Positions 12,201 through 27,200 of a DNA stretch of 64,000 nucleotides are shown piece by piece (position 1 is the first letter of the stretch; each line of letters begins with the position of its first letter). Origin of the DNA: Sabellastarte sp. h YS-2021 (taxonomy: Eukaryota; Annelida; Polychaeta; Sabellida; Sabellidae); the NCBI GenBank assembly GCA_964017235.1, contig OZ024936.1, positions 49,713,028 to 49,777,027 on the forward strand, read 5' to 3'. The notes under the pieces were generated by a model. It was given only the letters and a program-made list of their open reading frames with translations, made no database searches and was not told the origin of the DNA. A program made the position numbers and the translations under genes.

Positions 12201-15200
12201 GACCAGGCCGTAAGACCAGGACAGATAGTTGAGTTGTTTCTGTGGCATCCAATTACGATCAATGTACTGTGCAACCCCAAACAAAATCACCACAATAATT
12301 GTCACAATAGCTGAAAGTACAAACACAAGCATACTTTGTTTAATTTGAAACTTATACATTGCCGTACTATAGTCAATTTGAAAATACAAACATGGGCATA
12401 CTTTAGTCAGTTTGAAAATACAAACATGGGCATACTTTATACAGTTTGAAAATACAAACATAAGCATACTTTATACAGTTTGAAATATAAACATGGATAT
12501 ACTTTAGTCAGTTTGCAAATACAAACATGGGCATACTATAATAAATGTGAAAATACAAACCTAGGCGTACTTAAGTGAATTTGGGAACACAAACATGGAC
12601 ATATTTTAGTCAGTTTAGAAAATACAAACATGGGCATACATTAGTTAGTTTGGAAATACAAACATGGACATACTTCAGTAAATTTGAAAATACAACATGG
12701 CCGTACTTTATTATAGAAACATGGGCATACTTCAGTTAGTTTGGAAATACAAACATGGACATACTTTAGTCAATTTGAAAATACTATCATAAGCATACTT
12801 GATACATTTTGAAAATACAAACAAGGGTATACTTTAGTCAGTTTGGAAACACAAACATGTACATTTTTAGTTTATTTGAAAATACAAATAAAGGTATACT
12901 TCAGTTAATTTCAAAATACAAACATACTTTAGTCACTTGTTATTATTGTTCCCTCAGTCAAGAAGGTTATGTAATTGTTCTCTTTGTACTTAAGTGCGAT
13001 TACAATAAAACTACTGCATGGATTTACTTCAAATTTTCACAGAAAATTCATAAAATCTTTGTACGCAGAATGTGATCCTGATCTTTCCCACAATCCATTC
13101 ACACTTTTCTTTGGCCAGGCCCTACCACCATACCAAATTTCATGAAAATCCACTCAGATTCATTGAAAATACATTGAAAATGGGACTTTCAAAGAGTCAG
13201 TATTTTTTTTTGGTATCTGGAGCATGATTCAGATCTCTCCAGGCCCTACATACAGAGAAGATTAAAAAAGAATCTGTTCATTACTTTTAGACTCTGTTCA
13301 TTACTTTTAGACTCTGTTCATTACTTTTAGACTTATCACAAACAGACAGACACCCGGTGGAGATAACAAAGACTGTACATAAAAATACAAACATAACTTG
13401 GGCAACTAAAATGTCAAATTGATCAGGAAATACATGTATTTACCTTGTAATGTTAAATGTAGTTTTTAAAATATTTGTGGAAAATAGGCACTTGTTGCCA
13501 CCCTCCATTGTGCTGGGATTGGGAATTTCAGTGGACAAGGCACTTTTTAAGTTTTCCATTCTGGTGACAAAAATTCTGTTTAGTTATATTAGCTATATTT
13601 GCATTATTTGATAAAGTACACGCAAACACAGTGATCACAGACAAACAAGCTTTTTGAAACTCAAATACTGTTGAAATACACACAAAAATTCATGTACATT
13701 TAAATACAAATAAGTATTTGTATGTATTGCTGATAATGGGCTGGTAAGGCCCAGTAACTCACCATTAAAGAGCGTAAATCCTGTCGATAGGGACACGGAG
13801 ACAATGGGAGCTCGGCGTTTTCCTCCTGTCGTATCCCTTTGCCTGGTCTGTACCCACACCACCAGACTGACAATCAGATTCAACAGCATGGAGATAAACA
13901 CTAGCACAGAGAGCAGCTGTACCAAGATAAACCACCCTAAAAGTAAAGAGCCATATTTTAATAAAGAGAATAACCCAGGATAACCCATTCTAAAAGTATA
14001 ATGATTTAATAGTCAGAGAGTAGCTGTAGCAGGATAAATCACCCTGAGATATAGAAGATAACAGTACATCTCCTGGAAAATAAAGAAATGAAGCGATGAA
14101 CACCAGGGGGGGAAGAGTACTTACGAAGAAAAAAAAACATCCTTAAAGTATAAAAAATTAAATGGTAAACGAAGGTATACCAACAAGTATAGATCCACAA
14201 TAAGATAAAACTGGACAGCATGGAGATCAACACCAGGACGGAGAGGAGCTGTACCAAGATAAACCACCCTAAAAGTAAAGAACCACATCTCACAATAAAA
14301 AGAAAATGAACCATATAACCCATCCTGAAAGTATAATGATTAAATAGTAAGATAGTAGCTGTAGCAGGAAAAATCACTATGAGGTATAGAAGATAACAGT
14401 ACATCAGCTAGAAAATAAAGAAATGAAAGGGGGGGGGGGGGGAGTACTTTACCAAAAGAAACCACCCTTAAAGTATAAAAATTAAATGGTAAACGAAGGT
14501 ACACCAATAAGTATAGAACCATAATAAGATAAGACCAGACAGTATGGAGATAAACACAAGGATAGAAAAGATCTCTTCCAGGATACACCACCCTAAAAGT
14601 AAAGAATCGTATGGAGATATGTACCAGTACTTAGAAAGCTGTAACTAGATCAACCACCCTGGAAGCATAAAAAATTGAATGATAAACTATGGTACACCAA
14701 CAAGAGGCTATAGAAGATTAATAAAATGTTATTCAACAGTGTCGAGAGAAAAAACCAAAACCAGCGAGATGTACCAGCATAAGCCACGCCAAAAAAAAAA
14801 CACAGTTAGGAAATACACATAAGTAGAGTTGAGTAGTACAAATTATGATAAACCACCCTAAAAGTAATGATTGACAAAAAAGACACATACTTGTACAGAA
14901 GGAAATTTAACCAGGATATACCACCCTGAAAGTAAAGAACCACTTTAAGATAACCACCAGTACAGAGGTAGGCTACACCAAAATAAACCATGCTAAAATA
15001 GAGAGGAGTGATGTTACAGCTGCTGGAAATTAAAGCCGGATTATATCGAGGAGATGTATATTATAGTACAGAGAGGAATTGAACCAGTATTCACTAGCTG
15101 AAATATAAAGAACCACAAAAAAAGACACATTCTAGCACAGACATGAACTGGATGAGTATAAACCACCCTATGAGTAAAGAACCACATGGGATACACACCA

Positions 15201-18200
15201 ATACCAAAACCACCATGATCGCCCTATGGGTCCGGGGAAGTAGAATAGGCCCGCGTGTTGTAAGAGCAGGCGACTAAATGGAGGAAATACAACACTAAGC
15301 TCGACTAGTTTTTTTACGGAATTAACTTTTATTTTATTTTTGTTTGTTTATTTTATTTGTTTTGGGAATTCTGTTCTGTTTATGATATGTATTTGTTTTT
15401 ATTTTATTTGTTTCTGTACCGTTTGTTGTTTGTTCTAGTTATTTTTTTGGACCTTATTTTGTCAATCTTTTTATCCATTGATTCTATTTAAAATATTGTT
15501 TAATGTAGTTTTGTTTTTAATCTGTATACATAGTCACGAGTTTGTTTTGTATATTCTTCATTTTAATTATTTGTATATATTTGTTTGTGATTATTATTTA
15601 ATGTACGTGTATTTATATTAGTTAATATATTTATTTGAAATAGTGCAGTATGACACATTAGTGTTTTTGCACTAAAATTTTAATTATCTTTATCAAAACC
15701 ACCATGAAAATAGGCAGAATTTTTTAAAAGTGATGGCAACATACTTCACATATAGCTACATGTGTATTTTCAAATTACACACACCAGCACAAATAAAATA
15801 TCGGTTTTAGTAGTAAGGAGTGTTAATTAGAATGTCCCATAAAGTGAAAACATTCATTCATGTACATATTAAAATCGTTCATAAAATTTTAGCAAGTAGT
15901 GAAACAAAATACTAGTGCATGATTTTTGTAAAAAACCAGTTTAGTTACATAAACTTAAAAATAGACACCAAATATTCAAATATTTGACAAAATAACTATG
16001 ACTAAATTTTGACAGGTCGTTTGTGGCCTAGTTTGCCATCTAGTCACAGGCTGTCACCTCTGTGTGTGTTCCACTCCCACAAGTGACCATGCTGAGGACT
16101 GGTCCAAGATGACTGTGGTTGTTTTACAGGACATTAAACCCTAAATCTGACAAAATTTTGAGTAGAGAAGATATGGAATAAGTTGAACTGCCATTAATAG
16201 AACATGGTCATAAGTAGAAATAATGTGTAAGCCTCAATATTTTTAAGTGTGAAATATTATTAAAGCATATCTAGAAGTTTAATACAGAGGAAAGCAATCA
16301 TAACTAGAATCTATTTTGATGAACCAATTGTGAGACTTTTCAACAGAAAATAAAAGAGTATAAACAGAAGCAATAATACTTGTGCGCAGTGAAGTCTCAC
16401 TTTTATACACAGAGAAGACACAATAGTACATTGTGATGTTTTACACATGGACAATAGCTTGTCAGAAGACTATTGTTTTATTAAATCCCAACACCAGACA
16501 AATAAATTACCCGGTAGTGTTTGCACAAGTGTTCACTATTGCAAGAGAGTTAAATTACGTTTTCATTGATTTATTTATTTTTATGGTTAGAAATGAGTGA
16601 CCTTGATTGGAAACTCTGATTTAGAAGATCATCACACTGTGTTAATGAAACAGACTCAACCTGCTCCACATAATTGTGCGATATATAAGTGGATAGAAAA
16701 ATAGACATTGTTTCAGTGGAAGTAAATGATTAACATTTTGCAACTGAGATTTGACCAAACTCACTCTAGTGATTTTGTTGTTCATTTTCAGCATTTACTG
16801 TTATCACAAAATATCACAGGCTGCATCTAACTTGTAAAGTAAAATAATAATAAAAAAAAAAAATGTAATTGACTACCATTTAAAAGTAAGAAAAAAATCA
16901 TCAAAATTTTTGACAGTTAGGCATCAGAGGAAATCAGAGGCTTAATATAGTCACAAAAAAAATTACAAATGTGGAGGGAATTTCTGCACAAGCCAAAGAA
17001 ATAGAAGGGGTTTTCCTCAGTTTCAGGTACTGTGAATTTTACATTTCGCGCTCTAGTTTACTTACAAGGCATCAGCCACTGTCTCATGTCCTTGTATTCT
17101 GGAGCAAAGATCCACCAGCAACCATAGTAGGATCTCTCTGAGGGGTCAAAATGTAGGACATTCCCAGCAAAACAGGCTTCCCAGAGACCGATCCGCTTGA
17201 AGCCGCTATGAATGCGGGGCCAGCTTTGCATCCAGAAAGGAGAGGAAAAGCCGATAAAGTAGAGGATGAAACTCAGGATGTTGAGTACAAACCCTGTGTT
17301 GTACACAATACGACGACCCTGCATGATTCTGTAAACAGAAAAAGATACACAAGCATATTGAATGCAGGTTAAAAACTTTCAAAATTCTAAAAATATAAGT
17401 CAGTCTGCTAAGTCTTAAGCATACTAGTATCTCTACTAACATGTTGAAGGTATAAAAAACGGATAATTTGTTTTTAGGTTTTTATTTTAAAATGTACAGC
17501 TAACTATTTGTATTACTTACTGTCAAACATAGCAGTTGAAGATTTAAATTATATAAAATGGTCATTACTTTAAATTTCATAATATTTACACACTTTTTCT
17601 TCCGCATTGTTGTACATTGTGTGCTTTTATTGTTTTTCTAAACTTTCAGCTCCCTGGTGTGGGACACTTGCTTTTTGCTTAGTTAAAAACCGCTCAACTC
17701 AACTTGGTGACTATAAAATTTCTCCGTAGAGGTGAAGCCAATAAAGGTGGAAACTGTAAAACTTTCATTGCCAACCGTGTTTTGTACATGATTTGTCAAC
17801 TCCGAGTGATTCCATAAACACAATGACAGGAGAATTGTGTGTAGTTAAAGAAAATCATATGCACTTTATGCAGTAATGAAGCATTACCTTTATGAATGTC
17901 TAGAAATATGTACAAAGAAATGTTTGGTAGATGGGTGAAGTTGATGAAATACAGACTAAAACCACACATTTTGAGCACAATTAAATCCCGTGTTATACAA
18001 AACACAACAACCCAGCTTGACCGGAGAATTGTATTCAGTTAGGAAAGTCTACAGAAACATACACTGATATAAAACTACTGTCTGGCTACCAACTATTGCC
18101 GGGTACCAATTATCGCCAGACAGAATTCAAACAGATGTAACTGATCCAAAGTATCATCCCAACTATAGCAATTAAGGTAAAAGTAATTCCAAAGTGAATA

Positions 18201-21200
18201 GAACAAATACACAACAAAAAGCTTCCAAAATATGTAGCCATTACTGAAATATGAGCATTTATTTATTGGGGGTGATAATGGGTACCCAGCAATAATAGGT
18301 AGCAAGGCAGTAGACGTGGTTACCTCGGCTCTACTTTACTTGCGTGTAGAGCCGTGGCACGACCTCGCATAGAACTGGAGATTTGCATAAAACACAAATA
18401 TCGTACAAATGTGTACACATAACTGTTCCCACAACTATTTTGTTTCATTTTCTTCAACAATCAGTCAACATGCAAACATGTTTGACAAAAAATAAATGAT
18501 ATTTTCTGATTTTCCAGGGTTTTTGGACCATTTCTCCAAAACTTTGAAAATGTTCTTTCATCATAAAAGCTGTGTAAAATAGCATATATTTTGTACACAT
18601 ATTGTATTTGTTGTGTCATTGGCATAATATCAACTGTTTCTAATTATATTAAACCATTTTCAGTCATTTTATCAAGTTTTATTCAACAGAAAAAGATTTA
18701 TGCAAATCTCCAGTTCTATGTGGGTTCGTGCCACGGCTCTACAGGCAAGTCAAGTAGAGCCGAGGTAACCAGGTCTAGCAAGGCAGTAGAGTTACTAAAA
18801 CTGTACATATTCAGTTTAACATGCAGAAATAAAATAAGAAAATTGTATGCATTTTAACTCAATGTGGAGAGGGGAAGCCAATAGTCCTTTGATCAGTACC
18901 TTGATTGGTGGTCCTTGGTGGTCATGAAGTTTCACATAATTAAGAACATGTGGCAATCACCTGTGTGGCAGTTGGTTCACACTAAGCTCATGATAATATG
19001 CAAGAAAGATTGACATTTTCTGCTGTCCAAAATTACCAAACTGTATAGCCAATAAAAGGGCGTACAAACCTAACTTTGGTTTGCAAAACTTGAAGTTGTG
19101 AAGTATAACTAATAATAAAGCAAGGGATGACCCCTGGGATATAGGGACAATTATTAGAAATGACCAATGCATTGACCATGGATATCAATGAACTACTGTC
19201 AAAATTACCAATTATGTAATTATGAAGGAACAGAACATGAAAAACCAAGGACATGGTTTTCAGGTAAAATTACAAATATAACTTATGAACATACCTTAAT
19301 GTTACAGTGTCCAAATGTAAACCAAGTCTTCACAATGTACAAATAGTATGTATTATCCACAACTGATATTATTTAGTTACTTTAATATAAAATTAATCAG
19401 ATCTATATCCTTCCTGTCATTTAAATATAACTGTTGACAATCACATTTTGGTGACAGTATTGTTGTTTACTTTTTTATGCCAAATATTGTATTTCACATG
19501 TAATAATGTCCACTTCCTGTAAAAGGAATTAATCTGCCATTTTCCAACACAAGTGTGTGTTTACCTTTATAAGGTCAGAAGTATTCAATCAATACACACA
19601 AGTGTCACACAGGTAAAGTAGGTGAATGTGGGTGAGGCTTATTTTCAGGACAGGGGTGATAGCTTTATTACAAATGTAATTTTAGTGCGTGTGTGAGACA
19701 CTAGATCTCTCTAGTAGTAGTTTGGATAGAATTTTGGTGATGGTGTCCATACTTTGAACTCTTAGAGATAAGTTGTACTTCATTCAATTAACCTGATAAG
19801 GAAGTAGATGGGGGGCATCATTTATAAAGTGTCACAGAATAATCAAATGGTAGTAATTATTAATACATAAAAATCTTTGGATGTAGATTCAAAATTGTTC
19901 TACCCAAAGTGTAAACATGTATATCCCAAGGATTCAATTGAAGGAAACATCCAAAAAAATTCTTCTCGGCAATTTGAATAATATGCATAAACAATAGAGA
20001 CCACTATCATGCAACCTCCTATCATATGTATAGTTGGATTTTATTTTACTTGTTTGAATTCTCTGAAATTTGTGTTTCCATGTTGTTATGTATCAAAATG
20101 AATCTTCTACTTGGTGAACTTCTTGCACGATCATTGAAGGTTCACTCCCTCAATTTGTTTGAATAATGGAAATTTTGTATACTCAGAAGGTTCTATATAA
20201 GTAGAACCAGCATGAGTTGCCAATTTTGAAGTCCTTGGATCAGAAAATGTTATGTTTTTATAGGTATAAGTGTAAGTTTGGAGTTAAATCAAAACCAGAT
20301 GCTACAGATTTTTGAGGTTCTAAGTTGTTTGGAATCAGTCTCCTGTAACTATAATGTAAGCTTCAAATACCTCTTCTACTTTACAAAGATTTTACATCCA
20401 TGTCACTTAATGTTAGATGGCATCATGTTAGACGGGTTGTCATTATATCGTCTGATTTTATGTAATTTCGTTAAACTATAAAGAAATACAATAAGTGAAC
20501 CCTGGTTTAGATGTACCAATGTACATGTATCACATAAATGGGTTTATAGCTACCTGTTTTGTATCACTATCTGGCATTAGTGCCATCTAACATTAGTGAC
20601 AGGAGTGTAGTGCCTGACCACTGATCTTCCTCTCGCTCTAAGTTTGGATAACACAGGTTTTACTGTACATTTAGTCTTTCTAGACAACAACCCCCCCCCC
20701 CCCCCCCCCCCCTCCATTGCAGGTCCTATCTAAGCCCAAGGACTTTCCCGGCTCCTGTTGCTTCGACTAGAAGGAGCGTAGGTTATGCATCAGCTAGTAT
20801 ACCCAGGAATACCATTTTAGTAGAATCATTAATGAGATATACAACACTCCATCTCCAAACAAATATTGCATATAACCACAACTTTCTGAAAAATCAGAGC
20901 ATACCAAATCACAAAATCCTAAAATTCTCTCTCCCCCCCCTCCCCCCCCCCCCGACTAGGGGCCCGGTTTAGAAAAGTAGCGTGTGGTAAAACTGGGGTT
21001 TCCCCCCCCGCATAAAAAGTAGATAAAAGAGCACCTTTTAGTTAGTGAGAAAATGTTGAACCAAATTAGCTTCAGGTAGAGTGGACTTTGGAGGTTCGTG
21101 GGTTTTTGAGGGATTACATTGAGGTTTTGCACAATGGTATACAGTATACAAATGGAATATATAACCTAGGTTAAAGTTATACTGTACTAATATTATGTAG

Positions 21201-24200
21201 CCAGTAAACAGTTGTTTAAAAGAAAGTGTTTTGTGGGTTGTCCTTAACTTTGAAGTAAAAGGTACAATGATTGGAAATCTGCAAATACTTTCAAGATATA
21301 TTCAGAGGTTAAGTGTCATAAAATTCCAGTATACACTAGAATAGAATAACATTGAAAACTGTTAGCGCATAACATTTCTTGTACTTTTGTTCATAATTAG
21401 ATTGTAATATTTAATGCACAGTAAATGACCCATGTGTTTGAGACAATAGAAATTATCTCAGAAATTCAACAAAACTGTGTGAATTTTAACAGTACTGACC
21501 CAGGTATGCCACTCTTTAAAAGTTAAGAAAAAAGTAAACATTTTCTCCAGTGTCACTTCAGATGAGATCATAAGACACAGATGTGTGAAAAATTTCCCAC
21601 AAAACAAATGTGCAGAAGGGGTCCTCGCTATTGACTTTCACATTTTTACTGTATATTAGTAGCAGTTCTTAGATTCCAACATCAGAATATGCTGTGCGTT
21701 TCTGTACAAATGGAGGCCATGACTGGCACATATTTCATACATCTTGTACAGGTTCTAGTTGTATAACTGCATGATGATAATGTTATAAATGTTTTAAGAA
21801 AACACAAAATATACATATTTTTGTATAAAATTTTATTGAAAAATTATTTACATAGTTTGTACATCACTTTACTTGAAATACAAAAATATAGAGCAGTTTA
21901 TTATATTACAATAGGCATTTTCTTTCCATAAAATGTTTTAAAGAGCATTTAAAGTTGTCCCAGACAAGAACCCAAAGGTTATTAAACTTCCAAAATAATA
22001 TTTCCAATATTTTATACCGATTTCAAAGAGAATTAAATAATTTTAAGTCTTTTGTTTTAATGCATGTATAATAGTGCTATGAATTCTTCAAAATTAAAGA
22101 ACAAATTAGCCCCTCATTAAAGGAGGGATAATTAAAATACCAGCTAAATTTAATCACTTTACAGCATTTACTTCATTAACAGTTTTACAAATACCTCTTT
22201 TAAACCAATAAACCTTTTTGACACATTTTCTGTACACAAAACCTGACATTGCAGGACAATTGCTTCTGCAGCAAATGGCATGAATAGTTGGTGAGGTTTG
22301 TAGATATCTAGCAAATTTTAGTAGTTCAACTACATTTTAATAGTCACTTTTACAACAGTTTCATATAATACATTTCTCAACTAAAAACAACACTTTAGAC
22401 ACCATGAGTAGTCCAGATGAGACTTCTTGGGATTTTGTAGACATCCGACAAATTTAAGAATGTAAGATAAAGTTAACTTTGATAACAGTTAAATTGTTGA
22501 TACAGAATATCCAAAAGCAATATTTTAGATACTCATACTGGATAGTCTTGTAGAGGGTGTAAGATATATCAGATTTGTAGATATCCAGCTAATTTAAAAG
22601 TTTAAGCTTAGTTTAAGGTGTTTACAACAATAACTTCATCCCCACAGCCCCATAAATTTTTTTTTTTAAAAATATTTTAAAAAATAAGAGTTTTATAGAG
22701 TATCCCAAATTACTTTTTAAAAGCACACAAAGGCTACACTTTAGGCACCATGGGTAGTGCTGATGAAGGCATATAAGGCTTCTCGGGTTTGTAAATATCA
22801 CCATCACGAGGTAAGAGGTCATATTTCCTCATCAACATGTAGACAGTGAGAGCGATACAACTGAACAGTGAGAAGAACCCGGCGAGACAAGCCAGACCAA
22901 AAGACCAGGACAGGACGTTGATATCCCAGCGAGGCATCCAGGTACGGTCTTCTCCGATCATGATGGCAAACACGCTGACTGATATGGACAGGCAGGCAGC
23001 TGCAAAAATTTATAAAGGGAAATTGTTAAAATATTACCAAAATATAAGAAAACTGGGCTTATAAATATGACAATAATCATCCTTGGAGGGACTGGTATAG
23101 GGCAATTTGTCAGGTAGAATGTGGATGTCCTAGTTTTGCTATCCAGGTGCAGTTCTCTTCAATCCCGATGGCAAATACACTGAAGGATAATAAACAGGCA
23201 GGGATGCTAAAGAGAAAACAAAGATATTGCCAAGAAATTACTGGAAGTACATAAGAAGAAACCTGGTAAACTGTAAGGCAGGATAGAAGTTGGTGTCTAG
23301 GTGAAGTCCTTTACAATCATGATGGAAAATACAACTGATATGTACAAACAAGCAACTGGACAAAATAGATAAAAAGTGGAAAATAATGGAGAAAATACAT
23401 ATTAAAATAATAGTCTTCCTCTAACAAAATGGTATAATATGACATGTTGGACAAATGCAGCACACTTCCAACGATAATTGTACTTTTATAGATATGGAAA
23501 GCTAAACAGCCAGAAAATGAAGAGTGAGAAAAAGTCAAAGTTGGGGGCTTTACATCCCATTCAACAGCCAGGGTCATATTGGGACAGGTCCTCTAGCATT
23601 GTGACTTATGGGAGTTGAACCCATACACAGGTGACAGCCCTTGATTAGATGCCAAACCTGCTAACAAACTGGGCCACTAAGGACCTCTAAGGGTATGGAG
23701 GAAGCGATAAAAGATAGTGTATTGGACAATCTATAAGTCACAAGTTTAAAGGTTCTCATTTAATATCCTGGTTCAGTATTCTCCAATTATTATTACAAAA
23801 ACACTGGGAGGGATGTGAACAGCAGTTGCAGAGTAGAAAGAGAACCAAATAACAAACATGGATATTTGATGTAAATTGTAAAATGCTCTTATTTTATGAA
23901 TCAGTTGTCACTAAGAAATTTTAAGTTTAGAACTTAATTAGGTGGGAAATCAACACTGGAAGGCTTTGAAAGCATTCTGTAATTGCCTGTTGAAAAGCGG
24001 CTATGATGTAACTTAAGCACAAAAAAACATAAGTTTACCTTGGAAGTTTTAATGTGGAACCATGACGCTGACTCAGTATCAAATACTGTCCATATGGCAT
24101 TCATTTAATTTATTTTGTCTAATGACCTTGAATTTGCAAACTAATTCTCCTTGAATAAAAAAAAATTAAGGCTCGTGTGATATAAATATAGTTTTTACAT

Positions 24201-27200
24201 AGAGTAAGAAATCTAAAATTCGCCAGGAATCTAAAATTCGCCACCTCTAAAACCTTAGGTAATTTTATGAAGAAAATGATGTTTTTGTCTAAAAATTGGT
24301 ATTTTTCAGTTCAAAAAGCCTTAATTTACTATACAGTCAACAAATCTCACCACAATTCATTTATTTTATTAGTATTTTCACATGTGGCGAAATTCAGATA
24401 TGTGGCGAATTTTAGAGTTCTTACTCTACATGTTTTGGGATTAATATGTAGTGTGTGGGAACAGTAATGCTGGCAATTGGTGATCATAAGTTACTGGTGA
24501 GCATTAAGAAAACACAGCCTTACTGTTAAAACTTACTTTGAAAGCCTGAGACTAGTGAGGCAATGGTCTGTGGTCTGGTTGTGTCGCTGTCTCCTCCTGC
24601 CAGTGGAATCAGGGCCAATAGTAGAAACTCGCACACTAAGGCAAAGGTCATGAGGGTTTGTACAACCACAAACCATGCTGTTACACAAATATAATAAAAC
24701 AAAAATGACGAAAAGTAAAACCAAATGTTTACCAGTTTAATAGTGCATTTTATGTGTTGTTACTGACAAGGACTTTATGTGGAAAATATTCAACCCAATA
24801 TATGCAACATATATAATGTAACGTTTGCGTGTATAGTGTATAAACATTATCTTCACATTTGCTCAGCTAAAATATTAACAGGGAAAACCCTTGCTATAAG
24901 ACCATATTTAGTTACATTCTTCTTTGTAGAATGTGCTTTGATAGTTAAGAAAATAGGGGGTTTCCTCAGAAAAGTTCTGGAAAAAGAAATGAAAATTTTG
25001 TAGGAATACGAATTTCTAAGTGCCGGAGAATTTTTAGAATCAAAGATAATACTGACAAATTGGTTGCGTAGTTGTTGTCCATCATAAATGTACGATGCTC
25101 AATACATTGTTTTTGGGAAAAGCTACATGCACTCCATACATGTACCTCAGTCCACACATGTTAAAATCTCTCATATGAGGTCTTCACACAAACATTGGCA
25201 ATTACTGCAGGTAAATTACTTTAAATTGTTGGTTTGACAACTGTAGGGTTAACAGGGTTCAGCCGTGTGTAATAATATATGGTACTTGTCAATATACTTA
25301 CGCGGCATGATCCAGTCTCTGATGTAGGAATACTCTTTATGGAAAATCCACCAGCAGCCATAGTAAGCTTTGCCAATGTAGTCTGTAGTGTGCTCATACC
25401 CAGAGAAACATGCCTCCCACAAGCCTGGAAATAAGCAAACAAATCACTGTTGTAAATAAAATAAGAAATATTAACTTTACTATGGTGTGTGAAAATTGTC
25501 ATTGAGAAAACCCCTTTCTGTTTCCCTTGACAGATCTGAAAATTTCACTAAAATGATTTATTGTTAAAATGGTGTGAAAATGTTTAGAGCCAACTTGTTC
25601 TTAGCAATAATGATCAGGGTAAGAATTATGCGGCCATATTTTTTTACTGTCAGCAGAGCAATTGAAATAAAACAATTTTATTATAATTATATACATTTGA
25701 CTGTCTTTGGTGTACAGATGGAACACACACATATGGCTTGACAATGTAGCAGCATAGTTTACTTTATGTGTATGTCAGCTTGTGTAAAAAAATGATTGAA
25801 ATAAAATTACCGTACATAAAAATATTACTGCTCAGCCAGTAAAGTTTTTTATCACCCCAGTGAAGCCTGTCACCTACATTTTATAACAATATTAAAATGC
25901 AAGAGCCTATTGATCGGGTCCCTGATCATTAGAAACGCTAGCTATCGATCGGGTTCCCTGTTATATTTTACAAGTGAGTATGTGTATTTGAAGGTAATTT
26001 AAGTAAGTCAAAATAATTGCAGAAGAGTTTGATAATCTGATCATTTACCCATGTTAGCATTCAGTAATCGTGTCAGAATATATTCAATTAAGTCTGCATG
26101 AATTGCTAATTTAATTACCTCTCTTATTAATCACGTCAGAATGCAATTTACTAAGTGAGGCCAGATAATTTCATCATTTGGTGAGGCAAATATTTACTAA
26201 GTCAGATAATCAACCAATGAAATTAAAAGGTTAATTACAGCATACTCACAGAGTCGGGCTAGCCACACTGACGATTTCATCAATTAGTACCCACTTATTA
26301 TAAACCAATTAAGTAAGGAACCAATGAAGTTAAAGGGCTAGTTGATGCATCCTTATATACAGATCTGCAAAAAGAATAAACAGGACCCATTCGATAGTAA
26401 CATCTTCTATTGACCAGGTCCCTGTTCGTTAGCCACTTTGTATTAAAATATGTCTTTACTTTGAACCTTCAACATCCAATTGTACCTTGCTTACCAAAGC
26501 AGTTATTCCATAAACTTAAGTGAGAACATTGCTTAACCTGGAGCAATTTTAGAGCAGGTGATAAACTTCACTGACTGACCAGTACAGATTGAAAATGAAA
26601 AGTGACCAATATTGGTGTGTTGACCATATATGGCTTGACATTTAATTTAGAAGTGTGTGATTTAAATATAGCGTTACTCACCCAGTCTTTGAAAGAGTCT
26701 TCCCTCCCCATCTCTCTCATCATCAGCCTCATACCAGTAGCCTGTACCATAAGCTATAGAACACAGTACAAATGACAGAATGTGCAGGAAAAAGCCCAGG
26801 GCATAGGGCACTTTATTGGCCATTTTATCCCTCTTTCTAAACACACTTTAATATCACGCTATGTTGTGTTATATAAAAACTCCTAATATAATCCAAGTGT
26901 AATTATAATAATCACATTTCTAGTTTTATAACACCCAGTTGTTACTTTAAGTTTTGAACAACATGTTGTTATTATTGTGGATATTTCACTTGTGTATTAT
27001 AGAGTTATACCAGTTCAGGTGAAAACTTGTGTTTAGAGTTTCCTGTTTCCTGCACTAGTTTTAACCAATAGAAGGTCAATAGAATCTTGTGTCAGTGGAA
27101 GAGTTTATTTTGACACCTGTAGGGGGTGTTACCATATTTGGAATATTTTGTGACTGTTTTGGGGAATCCCCATATTTTGTGTATGTGTGTCATGTGGTAA

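Noticed and set aside
25910..26420. Partly repeated GATCGGGTCCCTG motifs, considered as a mobile element
   Set aside because: Only short motifs match, in mixed orientation; no clear ends or target duplication.
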